Part shown: positions 1 to 6,491 of the stretch, piece by piece
How positions within the stretch are numbered: position 1 is the first letter of the stretch
Layout: each line of letters begins with the position of its first letter
Origin: Rickettsiales bacterium
Lineage (GTDB): Bacteria > Pseudomonadota > Alphaproteobacteria > Rickettsiales > UBA1997
Reading direction: 5' to 3'
DNA length: 7,412 bases
NCBI GenBank assembly: GCA_947487845.1
Contig: CANKYC010000056.1
Coordinates: 1-7,412, forward strand
Position numbers and translations under genes: made by a program
Notes under the pieces: model-generated
Seen by the model: the letters and a program-made list of their open reading frames with translations, nothing else
What the model was told of the DNA's origin: nothing
Database searches by the model: none

Positions 1-1815
1 TCCTGAAAATAAATAAGATAAACCGCCCGAAATTGTGTAAGTTTGGCTATGATCGAGCGTGATTTTATTTTTTGAAATATAATCAAGCTCTTCAGAGTCG
101 TGAATATATTGACCCGACACAATATTTTTTCCCCAAGCATTTTGCGCTGAAAAATTGAAAAAAGAGTCAAAATTTTCTTTTTTATAATCGGCCTTAAATT
201 CAACGCCATAAGCCTTTCCGCGCTGATAATTAAAAGGTGTGAAAATTAATGAATTACCAAATTGATGCTCATCTAAAAGATTTTTTATTTCTTTATAATA
301 GCCATCAAGCGCCAAAGTTAAATGGGGCGAAACTTGGTGCGAAATTCCCACGTCGTAATAGTTGGTGCGTTCTGCCTTAACTTTATCGTTTTTAGCACTT
401 TCTGATTCGTTGCTCGTGCCGTTAAATTTAGCGCGCGTGGTTGCAGAAATTGCCGCAACTGGCGGCGGCGTGAAATAACGCGCGAAACCAGCGTGAATTT
501 TGGTTTTTTTGCTTAAATCGTAAAGCGCACCAAAACGCGGGCTTAATTGGCTTTCATTTACAAAAGCTCGTGAGGCGTCAAAACGCGCGCCATAATTGAT
601 TGTAAGCTTATTAATTCCTTTAAATTCGTTTTGTAAATATCCACCAAAAAGCTGTGAATTTTTGGTTGAACTTTCGTCAATTTTAAATGGCGTGTTTGAT
701 GAATCTTGTTCGCCATTTTCATCGAGAGCAAAAACCCAATTTTTAGTGCCGCTTTTAACTTGATCGTTGCTGGCAAAAAAACCCGAACGAAGCGTGTTAT
801 TTTCGTTGAGCGCGTAACTAAAATCGCCTTGAACGCCATTAGCAAAACTGCTACGATCTAAAGTCGAAGCAATTCCGTTAAATACCAAATCGCCCGCAAA
901 ATCTGGTTTATATTTTAAGTTGCCATAACGGCTAAAAAGTGAAATTTGATAATCAACTTCTGTATCGCTAACTCCTTGCAAAGAAGCGATTGCAAAGCGA
1001 TTTGACTCGATTTGTTTTTGATTCAAATTTGAAGAGGAAATATTGCTAAAACCGTTCAATTCAAAAGCTGCTTCTTGATTTGGATTATTAGGAATTTCAA
1101 ACCGATTGGTTGAGTTTGAAACAATCACATTGAGGCGCTTGCCCGCATCGATTAAATAAGAAAAATAGCCAAAAAGCTTGTCTTGGGTCGTGTCGTTGTG
1201 ATTTGGTTTTTTTGCAGCGGTTGAATTTTCTAGTCCGCGCGCGCTACTTAAAAAACTGGCATTAAGATAATAATTCAAATTACCTGAAGCGCCGCTTACT
1301 TGTTGGTTCAAGCCCAAAGTATCGTTGCCGCCCATTGTTATTTCTGATCTGGCACCTTTGTTAAATGCGCCGCTTTTGGTTTTTATGTCAACCACGCCCG
1401 CAGTTCTAAAGCCATATTGCGCGGGCATTGCGCCAGTCAAAAACTCAATTTTATCAGCAAAATGCGTATCGAGCGATTGACCAAAACCGCCGACGCCGTC
1501 GGGCAACATCACGCCATTGATTCGATATTGAACGTTAGAATGATCGCCGCGCACAAAAAGTTGTCCTTGCGAACCCTGAACCACCGACGGCGCGCGCAAT
1601 AAAACTTGGTTTAATTGCGTTGCCTGACCTTGCGGCAAATTCTCAATATCTTTTTGATTAAAAGAAAATGAACTTCCTCCTGTTACGGGCGAAAGATTAT
1701 TGCGGGAATTATCGAGTTTTTTTGCGGTGATTTCATAGTTCCAAACATCGTCGGAAGCAAATGCTGTGGCGGCTAAAAAGCCAAAAAAGGAGACGAGAAT
1801 AAATAATTTTTTCAT
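1..1815 (-). CDS. TonB-dependent outer-membrane receptor, C-terminus beyond the window
   Basis: This reading frame is open from ATG at 1815 to the left edge and gives 605 residues with no stop. Residues 1-20 are a signal peptide: two Lys, a hydrophobic core, and a probable cut after AFA, before SDD. A TonB-box-like stretch, YEITAKKLD, lies at residues 27-35. A plug domain follows at about 45-150, with the typical LRAPSV, the VRGDHSNVQYRINGVMLPDG loop, FLTGAMPAQYGFRTAGVVDI and a closing KTKSG. The rest alternates aromatic-rich strands and loops as in a 22-strand barrel (for example YGARFD, LSPRFGALYDLS, FARYFTPP, YYDVGISHQVSP, FNYQRGKAYGVEFKA). The final strands and terminal aromatic residue are outside the window. 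The family imports siderophores, haem, cobalamin, metal complexes or sugars using TonB-ExbBD energy. The substrate cannot be read from sequence, but the small Cys/His protein encoded just upstream favours a metal or metallophore. A weak AAGAA stands 7 bases before the ATG. Confidence 0.93.
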   Translation of the reverse strand, partial: MKKLFILVSFFGFLAATAFASDDVWNYEITAKKLDNSRNNLSPVTGGSSFSFNQKDIENLPQGQATQLNQVLLRAPSVVQGSQGQLFVRGDHSNVQYRINGVMLPDGVGGFGQSLDTHFADKIEFLTGAMPAQYGFRTAGVVDIKTKSGAFNKGARSEITMGGNDTLGLNQQVSGASGNLNYYLNASFLSSARGLENSTAAKKPNHNDTTQDKLFGYFSYLIDAGKRLNVIVSNSTNRFEIPNNPNQEAAFELNGFSNISSSNLNQKQIESNRFAIASLQGVSDTEVDYQISLFSRYGNLKYKPDFAGDLVFNGIASTLDRSSFANGVQGDFSYALNENNTLRSGFFASNDQVKSGTKNWVFALDENGEQDSSNTPFKIDESSTKNSQLFGGYLQNEFKGINKLTINYGARFDASRAFVNESQLSPRFGALYDLSKKTKIHAGFARYFTPPPVAAISATTRAKFNGTSNESESAKNDKVKAERTNYYDVGISHQVSPHLTLALDGYYKEIKNLLDEHQFGNSLIFTPFNYQRGKAYGVEFKADYKKENFDSFFNFSAQNAWGKNIVSGQYIHDSEELDYISKNKITLDHSQTYTISGGLSYLFSG

Positions 1816-1816
1816 G

Positions 1817-1901
1817 AGTTATTTCTTAATAAATTTAAATAGAAAATCTCGCGAGTAAAAAATTCGCTAAGATTTATTTTGATTTTATTTAAGAAATAAC
1901 T
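1817..1901 (-). promoter_or_regulatory. Nested inverted repeats between the small membrane protein and the receptor
   Basis: A perfect 13-bp inverted repeat (AGTTATTTCTTAA at 1817-1829, its complement at 1889-1901) brackets the gap. Inside it sits a second stem: 6 bp (1844-1849 with 1870-1875), a small internal loop, then 4 bp (1851-1854 with 1864-1867) closing a 9-base loop. In minus-strand mRNA the first outer arm contains the last codons and TAA of the upstream gene. The second outer arm contains AAGAAATAACT, the only candidate ribosome-binding region of the receptor, ending two bases before its ATG. Folding would hide that site, and ribosomes finishing the upstream gene would open it, so translational coupling is a plausible inference. 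It lacks the GC-rich stem and U-run of an intrinsic terminator. Confidence 0.55.
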
Positions 1902-2215
1902 GGCGGAGCGCGTGGGGCTTTGGAAGATAAAAGATAAGAAAGTTTTACGCGGTTAAATTTGCGTAAAGCAAAAACCACGAAAAAAAACGCCGCATAAAAT
2001 GCTAAATTTGGCGTTAGAAAAATTTGGTTTTGGAAAGCGGAAAAACTGCACAAATAACAATCATCAGTTTTGTGGGAAGTTTTTTCCTGTGAAGCAACAT
2101 CACTTTGATGCGAAAAACTATGCGCAAGCGAAATGCTTCCGCCAACTACAAAAATAGATAGGAAGAAAAAAGCGCAGAGTTTTATAAATTTGGATTGGAT
2201 TTTTAACTTAAACAT
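1889..2215 (-). CDS. Small two-TM protein with CxxC and C-terminal RAPP, DUF2946-like
   Basis: This is a 108-residue protein starting at ATG 2215; an in-frame TTG one codon upstream at 2218 is possible but less likely. Residues about 11-31 are a hydrophobic segment that could be a signal anchor or signal peptide. A His-containing stretch (HSFSH, residues 32-36) and His48 follow, then a DCYLC motif with Cys53 and Cys56. A second hydrophobic segment spans about 64-84, and the tail ends SSKAPRAPPVIS. A short protein with N-terminal membrane segment, scattered His, CxLC and terminal (R/K)xPP, next to a TonB-dependent receptor, resembles the DUF2946 group often found beside metal-related receptors. 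The family's function is not established; metal sensing or handling in the periplasm is inferred from the Cys/His residues. The family assignment is from pattern only, but the same-strand receptor 73 bases downstream supports it. It diverges from mlaE. Confidence 0.6.
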   Translation of the reverse strand: MFKLKIQSKFIKLCAFFFLSIFVVGGSISLAHSFSHQSDVASQEKTSHKTDDCYLCSFSAFQNQIFLTPNLAFYAAFFFVVFALRKFNRVKLSYLLSSKAPRAPPVIS

Positions 2216-2259
2216 CAAAGCTGATTAAAATTATCTTTTTGCCAAAATCAATATAAATT
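2216..2259. promoter_or_regulatory. 44-bp AT-rich divergent intergenic region
   Basis: This short gap separates the leftward small membrane protein gene from rightward mlaE, so it should hold promoters or leaders for both directions. Leftward, a GATAAT -10-like hexamer is present (complement of 2230-2235), but no good -35 at the right spacing was found. Rightward, TATAAAT lies at 2252-2258, immediately against the mlaE ATG. If that is a real -10, transcription would begin inside the annotated start, so it is more likely just AT-rich sequence. No Shine-Dalgarno is visible before mlaE. Confidence 0.35.
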
Positions 2260-3045
2260 ATGCCTGCTCAAATTTTCACCCTTTTAGAAAAAGTCGGACA
2301 TTTTACTTTGTCAAATTTAGCCAAACTCGGCGAGATTGTTTTATTCATGCTAAACGCGGTTCGTCACTGTTTTACGCCGCCATTTTATCCGCGATTAATT
2401 TTGCGCCAGTTTTTACAAATCGGTTATTTTTCTTTGCCGGTTGTTGGTTTGACTGCAATTTTTTCCGGCGCAGTTTTGGCGCTACAAAGCTATTCTGGAT
2501 TTTCACGCTTTAACGCCGAAAGCACAATTGCAACAGTTGTGGTTCTTTCAATCACCAGAGAACTTGGGCCAGTATTAGCCGGACTAATGGTCGCCGGAAG
2601 AGTTGGCGCTTCAATGGCCGCCGAAATTGGCACTATGAAAGTTACCGAACAAATCGATGCGCTGCGTACGCTTTCGACCAATCCTTTCAAATATTTAGTC
2701 GTCCCGCGCGTGATCGCCGGAGTTTTAATGTTGCCATTTCTAGTTTTAATTGCCGACATTATTGGCGTGATGGGCGGCTATTTGGTAAGCGTTCATTCTT
2801 TAGGATTTTCACCCGGACCTTACATCAGCAACACTTTAAAATTTTTAGAAACAATCGACGTAGTTTCGGGCTTGGTAAAAGCGGCATTTTTTGGATTCGT
2901 AATTTCAATAATGGGCTGTTATTTCGGCTATAATTCCAAAGGCGGCGCTGAAGGAGTTGGTATCGCTACAACCAACGCCGTTGTGGCGGCATCAATTGTG
3001 ATTTTGCTTTTAAATTACATAATCACCGGCGTGTTTTTCGGATAA
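2260..3045 (+). CDS. mlaE: MlaE-type phospholipid ABC transporter permease
   Basis: This 261-residue inner-membrane permease matches the usual MlaE/YrbE length of about 260. An amphipathic N-terminal stretch (residues 1-40, ending NAVRHCFTPPFYP) precedes hydrophobic segments at about 57-78, 91-112, 148-172, 205-224 and 239-260. Family landmarks are LTAIFSGAVLALQ (64-76), the ITRELGP motif (98-104), GRVGASMAAEIGTM (113-126) with the coupling-helix sequence VTEQIDALRTLSTNP (128-142), and the GATTNA-like C-terminal region IATTNAVVAAS. With an MlaF ATPase and an MlaD MCE-domain protein, the permease moves phospholipids between the inner membrane and the outer-membrane pathway, helping keep outer-membrane lipid asymmetry. 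It is usually followed by its ATPase gene, but here rlmJ follows after 16 bases, so mlaF must lie elsewhere. ATG 2260 gives the normal family N-terminus, though no Shine-Dalgarno precedes it. Confidence 0.9.
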   Translation: MPAQIFTLLEKVGHFTLSNLAKLGEIVLFMLNAVRHCFTPPFYPRLILRQFLQIGYFSLPVVGLTAIFSGAVLALQSYSGFSRFNAESTIATVVVLSITRELGPVLAGLMVAGRVGASMAAEIGTMKVTEQIDALRTLSTNPFKYLVVPRVIAGVLMLPFLVLIADIIGVMGGYLVSVHSLGFSPGPYISNTLKFLETIDVVSGLVKAAFFGFVISIMGCYFGYNSKGGAEGVGIATTNAVVAASIVILLLNYIITGVFFG

Positions 3046-3061
3046 TAATCAATCAATCACA

Positions 3062-3943
3062 ATGAATTATCACCACATCTACCACGCAGGCAATTTTGCG
3101 GATGTTTTTAAGCATGTAATTCTCACGCTTTGTTTGGAAAAAATGCATGAAAAACCCGCATCTTTTTTCGCGCTCGACACTCACGCTGGCATTGGAAAAT
3201 ATGATCTTTTTGATGAAAAATCTTTGAAAACTTTTGAAGCCGATGAAGGTATAAAAAAACTTTTAGCCCAGAAAAATTTTGCCGATTTTTTGCCAACGCG
3301 TTATTTGCATATTTTGGCAAAAATTAATCGCTGTGAAATTTCAGAATTGCCCGAAAAACTCAAGATTTACGCGGGTTCGCCAGTTTTAATTAAAGATTAT
3401 TTACGTCGCGATGATAGCGCGATTTTTAACGAATTAAACCGCGAAGATTTTTACCAATTACGCAAAAGTTTTGCCGGAAGCGAGCGCTTTTCTTTGTTTA
3501 ATCTCGATGGTTTTTCGCTGTTAAAATCAAAACTTCCGCCACTTGAAAAACGTGGATTAATCGTAATTGACCCTGCTTTTGAAAAAGATCAAAATAAAAT
3601 TTCTGATGATTACCAAAAAATTGTTGAAAACTTAGAAGAAGCCTACAAACGTTTTGCTCGCGGCACTTATTTAATTTGGTATCCGCTTATAAAAACTGAC
3701 GGCGAAATTTTAGCAAAATTTCATCAAGCGATGACAAATTTAAAATTTGAGAAAATTTTGCACGCCACTTTTGACATTGGACAAAAAGAAGATGAAACCA
3801 AAATGCACGCCTGCGGAATGTTTATTTTCAACGCTCCGTGGCAATTAGATGAAAAATTAAATTTTTGTTTACCGCAGATTTTAAAGATTTTGAAAAAAAG
3901 CGCAGCCGCGAATTTTGAAGTGAACTGGATTAAAAATTCTTAA
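3062..3943 (+). CDS. rlmJ: 23S rRNA (adenine-2030-N6)-methyltransferase RlmJ
   Basis: The 293-residue product matches RlmJ (formerly YhiR; E. coli 280 residues) along its length. The N-terminus NYHHIYHAGNFADVFKH corresponds to the conserved SYRHxFHAGNxADVxKH segment. LDTHAGIGKYDL (about residues 38-49) is the S-adenosylmethionine-binding motif. YAGSP, ELNREDFYQLR and a C-terminal YLIWYPL block (about 202-208) are also family hallmarks. The catalytic motif IV, normally DPPY(E), reads DPAFE here (Asp170-Glu174). The catalytic Asp is kept but the second Pro is Ala, and a later block reads NAPW where E. coli has NPPW. The enzyme methylates A2030 of naked 23S rRNA during ribosome assembly and is not essential. 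The ATG at 3062 is fixed by the conserved N-terminus. It lies 16 bases after mlaE and 5 bases before hsdM, so all three are probably co-transcribed. Confidence 0.93.
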   Translation: MNYHHIYHAGNFADVFKHVILTLCLEKMHEKPASFFALDTHAGIGKYDLFDEKSLKTFEADEGIKKLLAQKNFADFLPTRYLHILAKINRCEISELPEKLKIYAGSPVLIKDYLRRDDSAIFNELNREDFYQLRKSFAGSERFSLFNLDGFSLLKSKLPPLEKRGLIVIDPAFEKDQNKISDDYQKIVENLEEAYKRFARGTYLIWYPLIKTDGEILAKFHQAMTNLKFEKILHATFDIGQKEDETKMHACGMFIFNAPWQLDEKLNFCLPQILKILKKSAAANFEVNWIKNS

Positions 3944-3948
3944 AAAAC

Positions 3949-5475
3949 ATGACAAAAACTAACAACGAGCCCATCGAAAAACAACTTTGGCAAACCGCAG
4001 ATAAACTACGCAAAAACATTGATGCGGCGGAATATAAACACATTGTTTTGGGGCTGATGTTTTTAAAATATATTTCCGATTCTTTTGAAGAACTTCACCA
4101 AAAAATAATATCAAAAGAAGGTGAATTTGAATTTTCTGACCCAGAAGACAAAGATGAATATAAAGCCAAAAATGTCTTTTTTGTTCCCGCCAAAGCGCGT
4201 TGGAATTTTTTGAAAAGCCAAGCCAAACAGCCAGAAATTGGCAAAGATGTTGATGCGGCGATGGACGAAATCGAAAAAGAAAACCCGCAATTAAAAGGAG
4301 TTCTTCCAAAAGTTTACGCTCGCGGCAACCTTGATCCAGCAAGCCTTGGCGGACTTATCGATTCAATTTCAAACATTGCACTTGGGGACGCCAAAGCCAG
4401 AAGCGCCGATATTTTAGGCCATGTTTTCGAATATTTTTTAGGCGAATTTGCTTTGGCTGAAGGTAAAAAAGGCGGGCAATTTTACACGCCGCGCTGCGTT
4501 GTGGCGCTTCTTGTTGAAATGCTTGAGCCTTACCAAGGCCGAGTTTTTGACCCTTGCTGCGGAAGTGGCGGAATGTTTGTGCAATCCGAAAAATTCGTCA
4601 AAGAACATCAAGGTCGCATCAACGACATTTCAATTTACGGCCAGGAAAGCAACCAAACCACTTGGCGCTTGGCGAAAATGAATTTGGCAATTCGCGGCAT
4701 CGATTCTAGCCAAGTTAAATGGAACAACGAAGGCAGTTTCTTAAACGACGCCCACAAAGATTTAAAAGCCGATTTCATCATTGCCAATCCGCCGTTCAAC
4801 ATTTCCGATTGGAGCGGCGAATTGCTGCGCGGCGATGGTCGCTGGAAATATGGCGAACCACCTGCGGGAAACGCCAACTACGCTTGGATTCAACATTTTC
4901 TTTATCACTTAAACCCGTCAGGCAAGGCAGGATTTGTTTTAGCAAAAGGCGCGCTAACTTCCAAAACATCGGGCGAAGGCGACATCCGAAAAAACCTAAT
5001 CGACGCCGATTTGGTCGATTGCGTTGTAAATCTTCCCGCCAAACTTTTCTTAAACACTCAAATTCCCGCCAGCCTGTGGTTTTTAAAGCGTGGCAAAACC
5101 AAGCGCAAAGGCGAAATCCTTTTTATCGACGCTCGTAATTTAGGCTATTTAATCAATCGCCGCACCAAAGATTTAAACGCGCAAGACATCGCCAAAATTT
5201 CATCCACTTATCACAATTGGCTTAAAGAAAATGAAACTTATGAAGACATCAAAGGCTTCTGCAAATCGGTAAAACAAGAAGAAGTTGCCAGCAAAGATTA
5301 TGTTCTAACTCCGGGTAGATATGTTGGCTTGGAAGAAGCCGAAGACGATTTTGACTTCGCCGAAAAATTTACCTCTTTGCGTGGCGAGCTGAAACAACAA
5401 ATGGCCAAAGAGGCAGAACTAAACGAAAGAATTTTAACCAACCTTTCAAAAATCAACATCAACACCAACCAATAA
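3949..5475 (+). CDS. hsdM: Type I restriction-modification DNA methyltransferase subunit HsdM
   Basis: The 508-residue modification subunit is close to usual HsdM length (EcoKI M is 529). The N-terminal helical HsdM_N domain (about residues 8-45) contains QLWQTADKLRKNIDAAEYK and LGLMFLKYISDSFEE. The N6-adenine methyltransferase domain follows, with GGQFYTPR at 175-182, SAM-binding motif I DPCCGSGGMF at 201-210, and catalytic motif IV NPPFN at 280-284. The C-terminal part carries TPGRYVG and an acidic, coiled-coil-like tail (FTSLRGELKQQMAKEAELNERILTNL) that normally contacts HsdS. All catalytic residues are intact, so it should be active. With HsdS it methylates a bipartite adenine site, and HsdR adds cleavage. 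Neither partner is in the window; two RhuM-family genes follow instead, so hsdS and hsdR are expected further right. The ATG sits 5 bases after the rlmJ stop with no separate promoter room, so transcription probably comes through mlaE-rlmJ. Confidence 0.96.
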   Translation: MTKTNNEPIEKQLWQTADKLRKNIDAAEYKHIVLGLMFLKYISDSFEELHQKIISKEGEFEFSDPEDKDEYKAKNVFFVPAKARWNFLKSQAKQPEIGKDVDAAMDEIEKENPQLKGVLPKVYARGNLDPASLGGLIDSISNIALGDAKARSADILGHVFEYFLGEFALAEGKKGGQFYTPRCVVALLVEMLEPYQGRVFDPCCGSGGMFVQSEKFVKEHQGRINDISIYGQESNQTTWRLAKMNLAIRGIDSSQVKWNNEGSFLNDAHKDLKADFIIANPPFNISDWSGELLRGDGRWKYGEPPAGNANYAWIQHFLYHLNPSGKAGFVLAKGALTSKTSGEGDIRKNLIDADLVDCVVNLPAKLFLNTQIPASLWFLKRGKTKRKGEILFIDARNLGYLINRRTKDLNAQDIAKISSTYHNWLKENETYEDIKGFCKSVKQEEVASKDYVLTPGRYVGLEEAEDDFDFAEKFTSLRGELKQQMAKEAELNERILTNLSKININTNQ

Positions 5476-5480
5476 AACTC

Positions 5481-6491
5481 ATGAAAAACAAAAAAATCAC
5501 AAAACAAACCTTAGTTTATCAAGCCAAAGACGGCGCAATTGAACTTAAGCTGGACAAGAAAAATGAAACCATTTTGGCTAATTTAAATCAAATTGCCGAG
5601 TTGTTTGGGGTTCAAAAAGCTGCGATTTCCAAGCATCTGAGTAACATCTTTAAAGAAGGTGAGCTTGAAAATGATTCAGTTGTTTCCATTTTGGAAACAA
5701 CTGCCAGTGACAGCAAAACCTATAAAGTAAGTTATTATAACCTTGACGCCATCATTTCAGTTGGCTATCGCGTCAATTCAAAGCAAGCCACCAACTTTAG
5801 AATTTGGGCAACAAAAACTCTGAAAAAATATTTAACCAACGGCGTTGCCATCAACAAAAAACTTATTTCGCAAAATCATCAAAAATTTCTCAAAGCAATT
5901 GAAGATATAAAAACCCTTAGCCAAGACTCTAAAAACCTAAAAGCAGGTGACATTTTAGATTTAATAAAATCATTTTCTTACACGTGGTTTTCGCTTGATA
6001 GCTTTGATAAAGGCGAGTTTCCAAAGCAAGGTACCAAAAAATCAATTTCTGTTAGCGCCAAAGAATTAGAACAAGACATCGCCAAACTTAAAGCCGAACT
6101 AATCGCCAAAAAAGAAGCGACCGCAATTTTTGCCACCGAAAAAAACCAAGGAGCTTTAGAAGGAATTTTGGGCAATGTTTTTCAAAGCGCCTTTGGTGAA
6201 GATGTTTATCCGAGTTTGGAAGAAAAAGCGGCGCATTTAATTTACTTCATCGTCAAAAATCACCCTTTCAACGACGGCAACAAAAGATCGGGAGCATTTG
6301 CCTTCATCTGGTTTTTAAGAAAATCCGGCCTGCAATTTTTAGACAGAATCAGCCCCGAAACTTTAGCCAGCTTAACAATTTTAATCGCCGAATCAAACCC
6401 CAAAGAAAAAGATAAAATGGTTGGTTTGGTTTTGATGCTTTTAAAAAGAGAAGAAAAATCCACCAAACCAAACACCAAAAAACATGACTAA
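5481..6491 (+). CDS. RhuM-family N-terminus fused to a C-terminal Fic/Doc domain
   Basis: This 336-residue protein has two parts. The N-terminal RhuM part holds a probable helix-turn-helix (about residues 34-56, NLNQIAELFGVQKAAISKHL), a short variable linker, then the family block YNLDAIISVGYRVNS (86-100) and FRIWATKTLKKYLTNG (106-121). A lysine-rich, partly coiled-coil linker (about 125-215) leads to a Fic/Doc domain: GALEGIL near 225, LIYFIVKN, and the active-site motif HPFNDGNKRSG at 261-271. Fic enzymes usually have HxFxxGNGRxxR; here Lys268 replaces the second Gly, as in phage P1 Doc (HxFNDANKR), which phosphorylates EF-Tu. Kinase-like Doc activity is therefore as plausible as AMPylation. 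No clear (S/T)xxxE(G/N) inhibitory motif was seen. The start is 5 bases after hsdM, and its stop overlaps the next ATG by 8 bases. RhuM/Fic fusions are known, but their target and the role of the RhuM half are not. A perfect palindrome lies within codons 66-75. Confidence 0.87.
   Translation: MKNKKITKQTLVYQAKDGAIELKLDKKNETILANLNQIAELFGVQKAAISKHLSNIFKEGELENDSVVSILETTASDSKTYKVSYYNLDAIISVGYRVNSKQATNFRIWATKTLKKYLTNGVAINKKLISQNHQKFLKAIEDIKTLSQDSKNLKAGDILDLIKSFSYTWFSLDSFDKGEFPKQGTKKSISVSAKELEQDIAKLKAELIAKKEATAIFATEKNQGALEGILGNVFQSAFGEDVYPSLEEKAAHLIYFIVKNHPFNDGNKRSGAFAFIWFLRKSGLQFLDRISPETLASLTILIAESNPKEKDKMVGLVLMLLKREEKSTKPNTKKHD
5677..5703. repeat. Intragenic palindrome in the RhuM-Fic gene
   Basis: CAGTTGTTTCCA (5677-5688) and TGGAAACAACTG (5692-5703) are perfect 12-bp inverted arms separated by TTT. 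The dyad axis is base 5690, the third position of the Ile70 codon. The palindrome encodes SVVSILETT at the junction between the helix-turn-helix and the YNLDAII block. Symmetry is kept at synonymous third positions, so the protein sequence alone does not demand it. Confidence 0.9.
5757..5781 (+). repeat. 25-bp direct repeat, copy 1 (RhuM-Fic gene)
   Basis: This exact 25-bp match to 6796-6820 covers codons for SVGYRVNS (residues 93-100) plus one further base. Outside the exact core the two genes remain similar but diverge at the nucleotide level. Both copies start at the first position of a codon, so an exchange between them would keep the reading frame. Confidence 0.9.

Noticed and set aside
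558..845. 95-residue open frame on the minus strand
   Set aside because: It is an alternate frame within the TonB receptor gene, whose own frame is continuous here and encodes barrel strands.
1417..1602. 61-residue open frame on the + strand
   Set aside because: It is antisense to the receptor plug domain and has no initiation signal or recognisable features.
1816..1888. Intrinsic terminator between the small gene and the receptor
   Set aside because: The stems are AT-rich and no U-run directly follows a GC-rich stem on either strand; a structured leader fits better.
2252..2258. TATAAAT as a promoter -10 for mlaE
   Set aside because: It touches the ATG, so transcription would start within the coding region, and no -35 is found at proper spacing; AT-rich composition explains it.
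3959..4342. 127-residue open frame on the minus strand opposite hsdM
   Set aside because: It is antisense to the conserved HsdM N-terminal domain, and its low-complexity Cys/Phe/Leu composition is typical of a shadow frame.
4719..5138. 139-residue open frame on the + strand
   Set aside because: It lies wholly inside hsdM in another frame, its product is Arg/Gln-rich with no family features, and the hsdM frame there contains the intact NPPFN catalytic motif.
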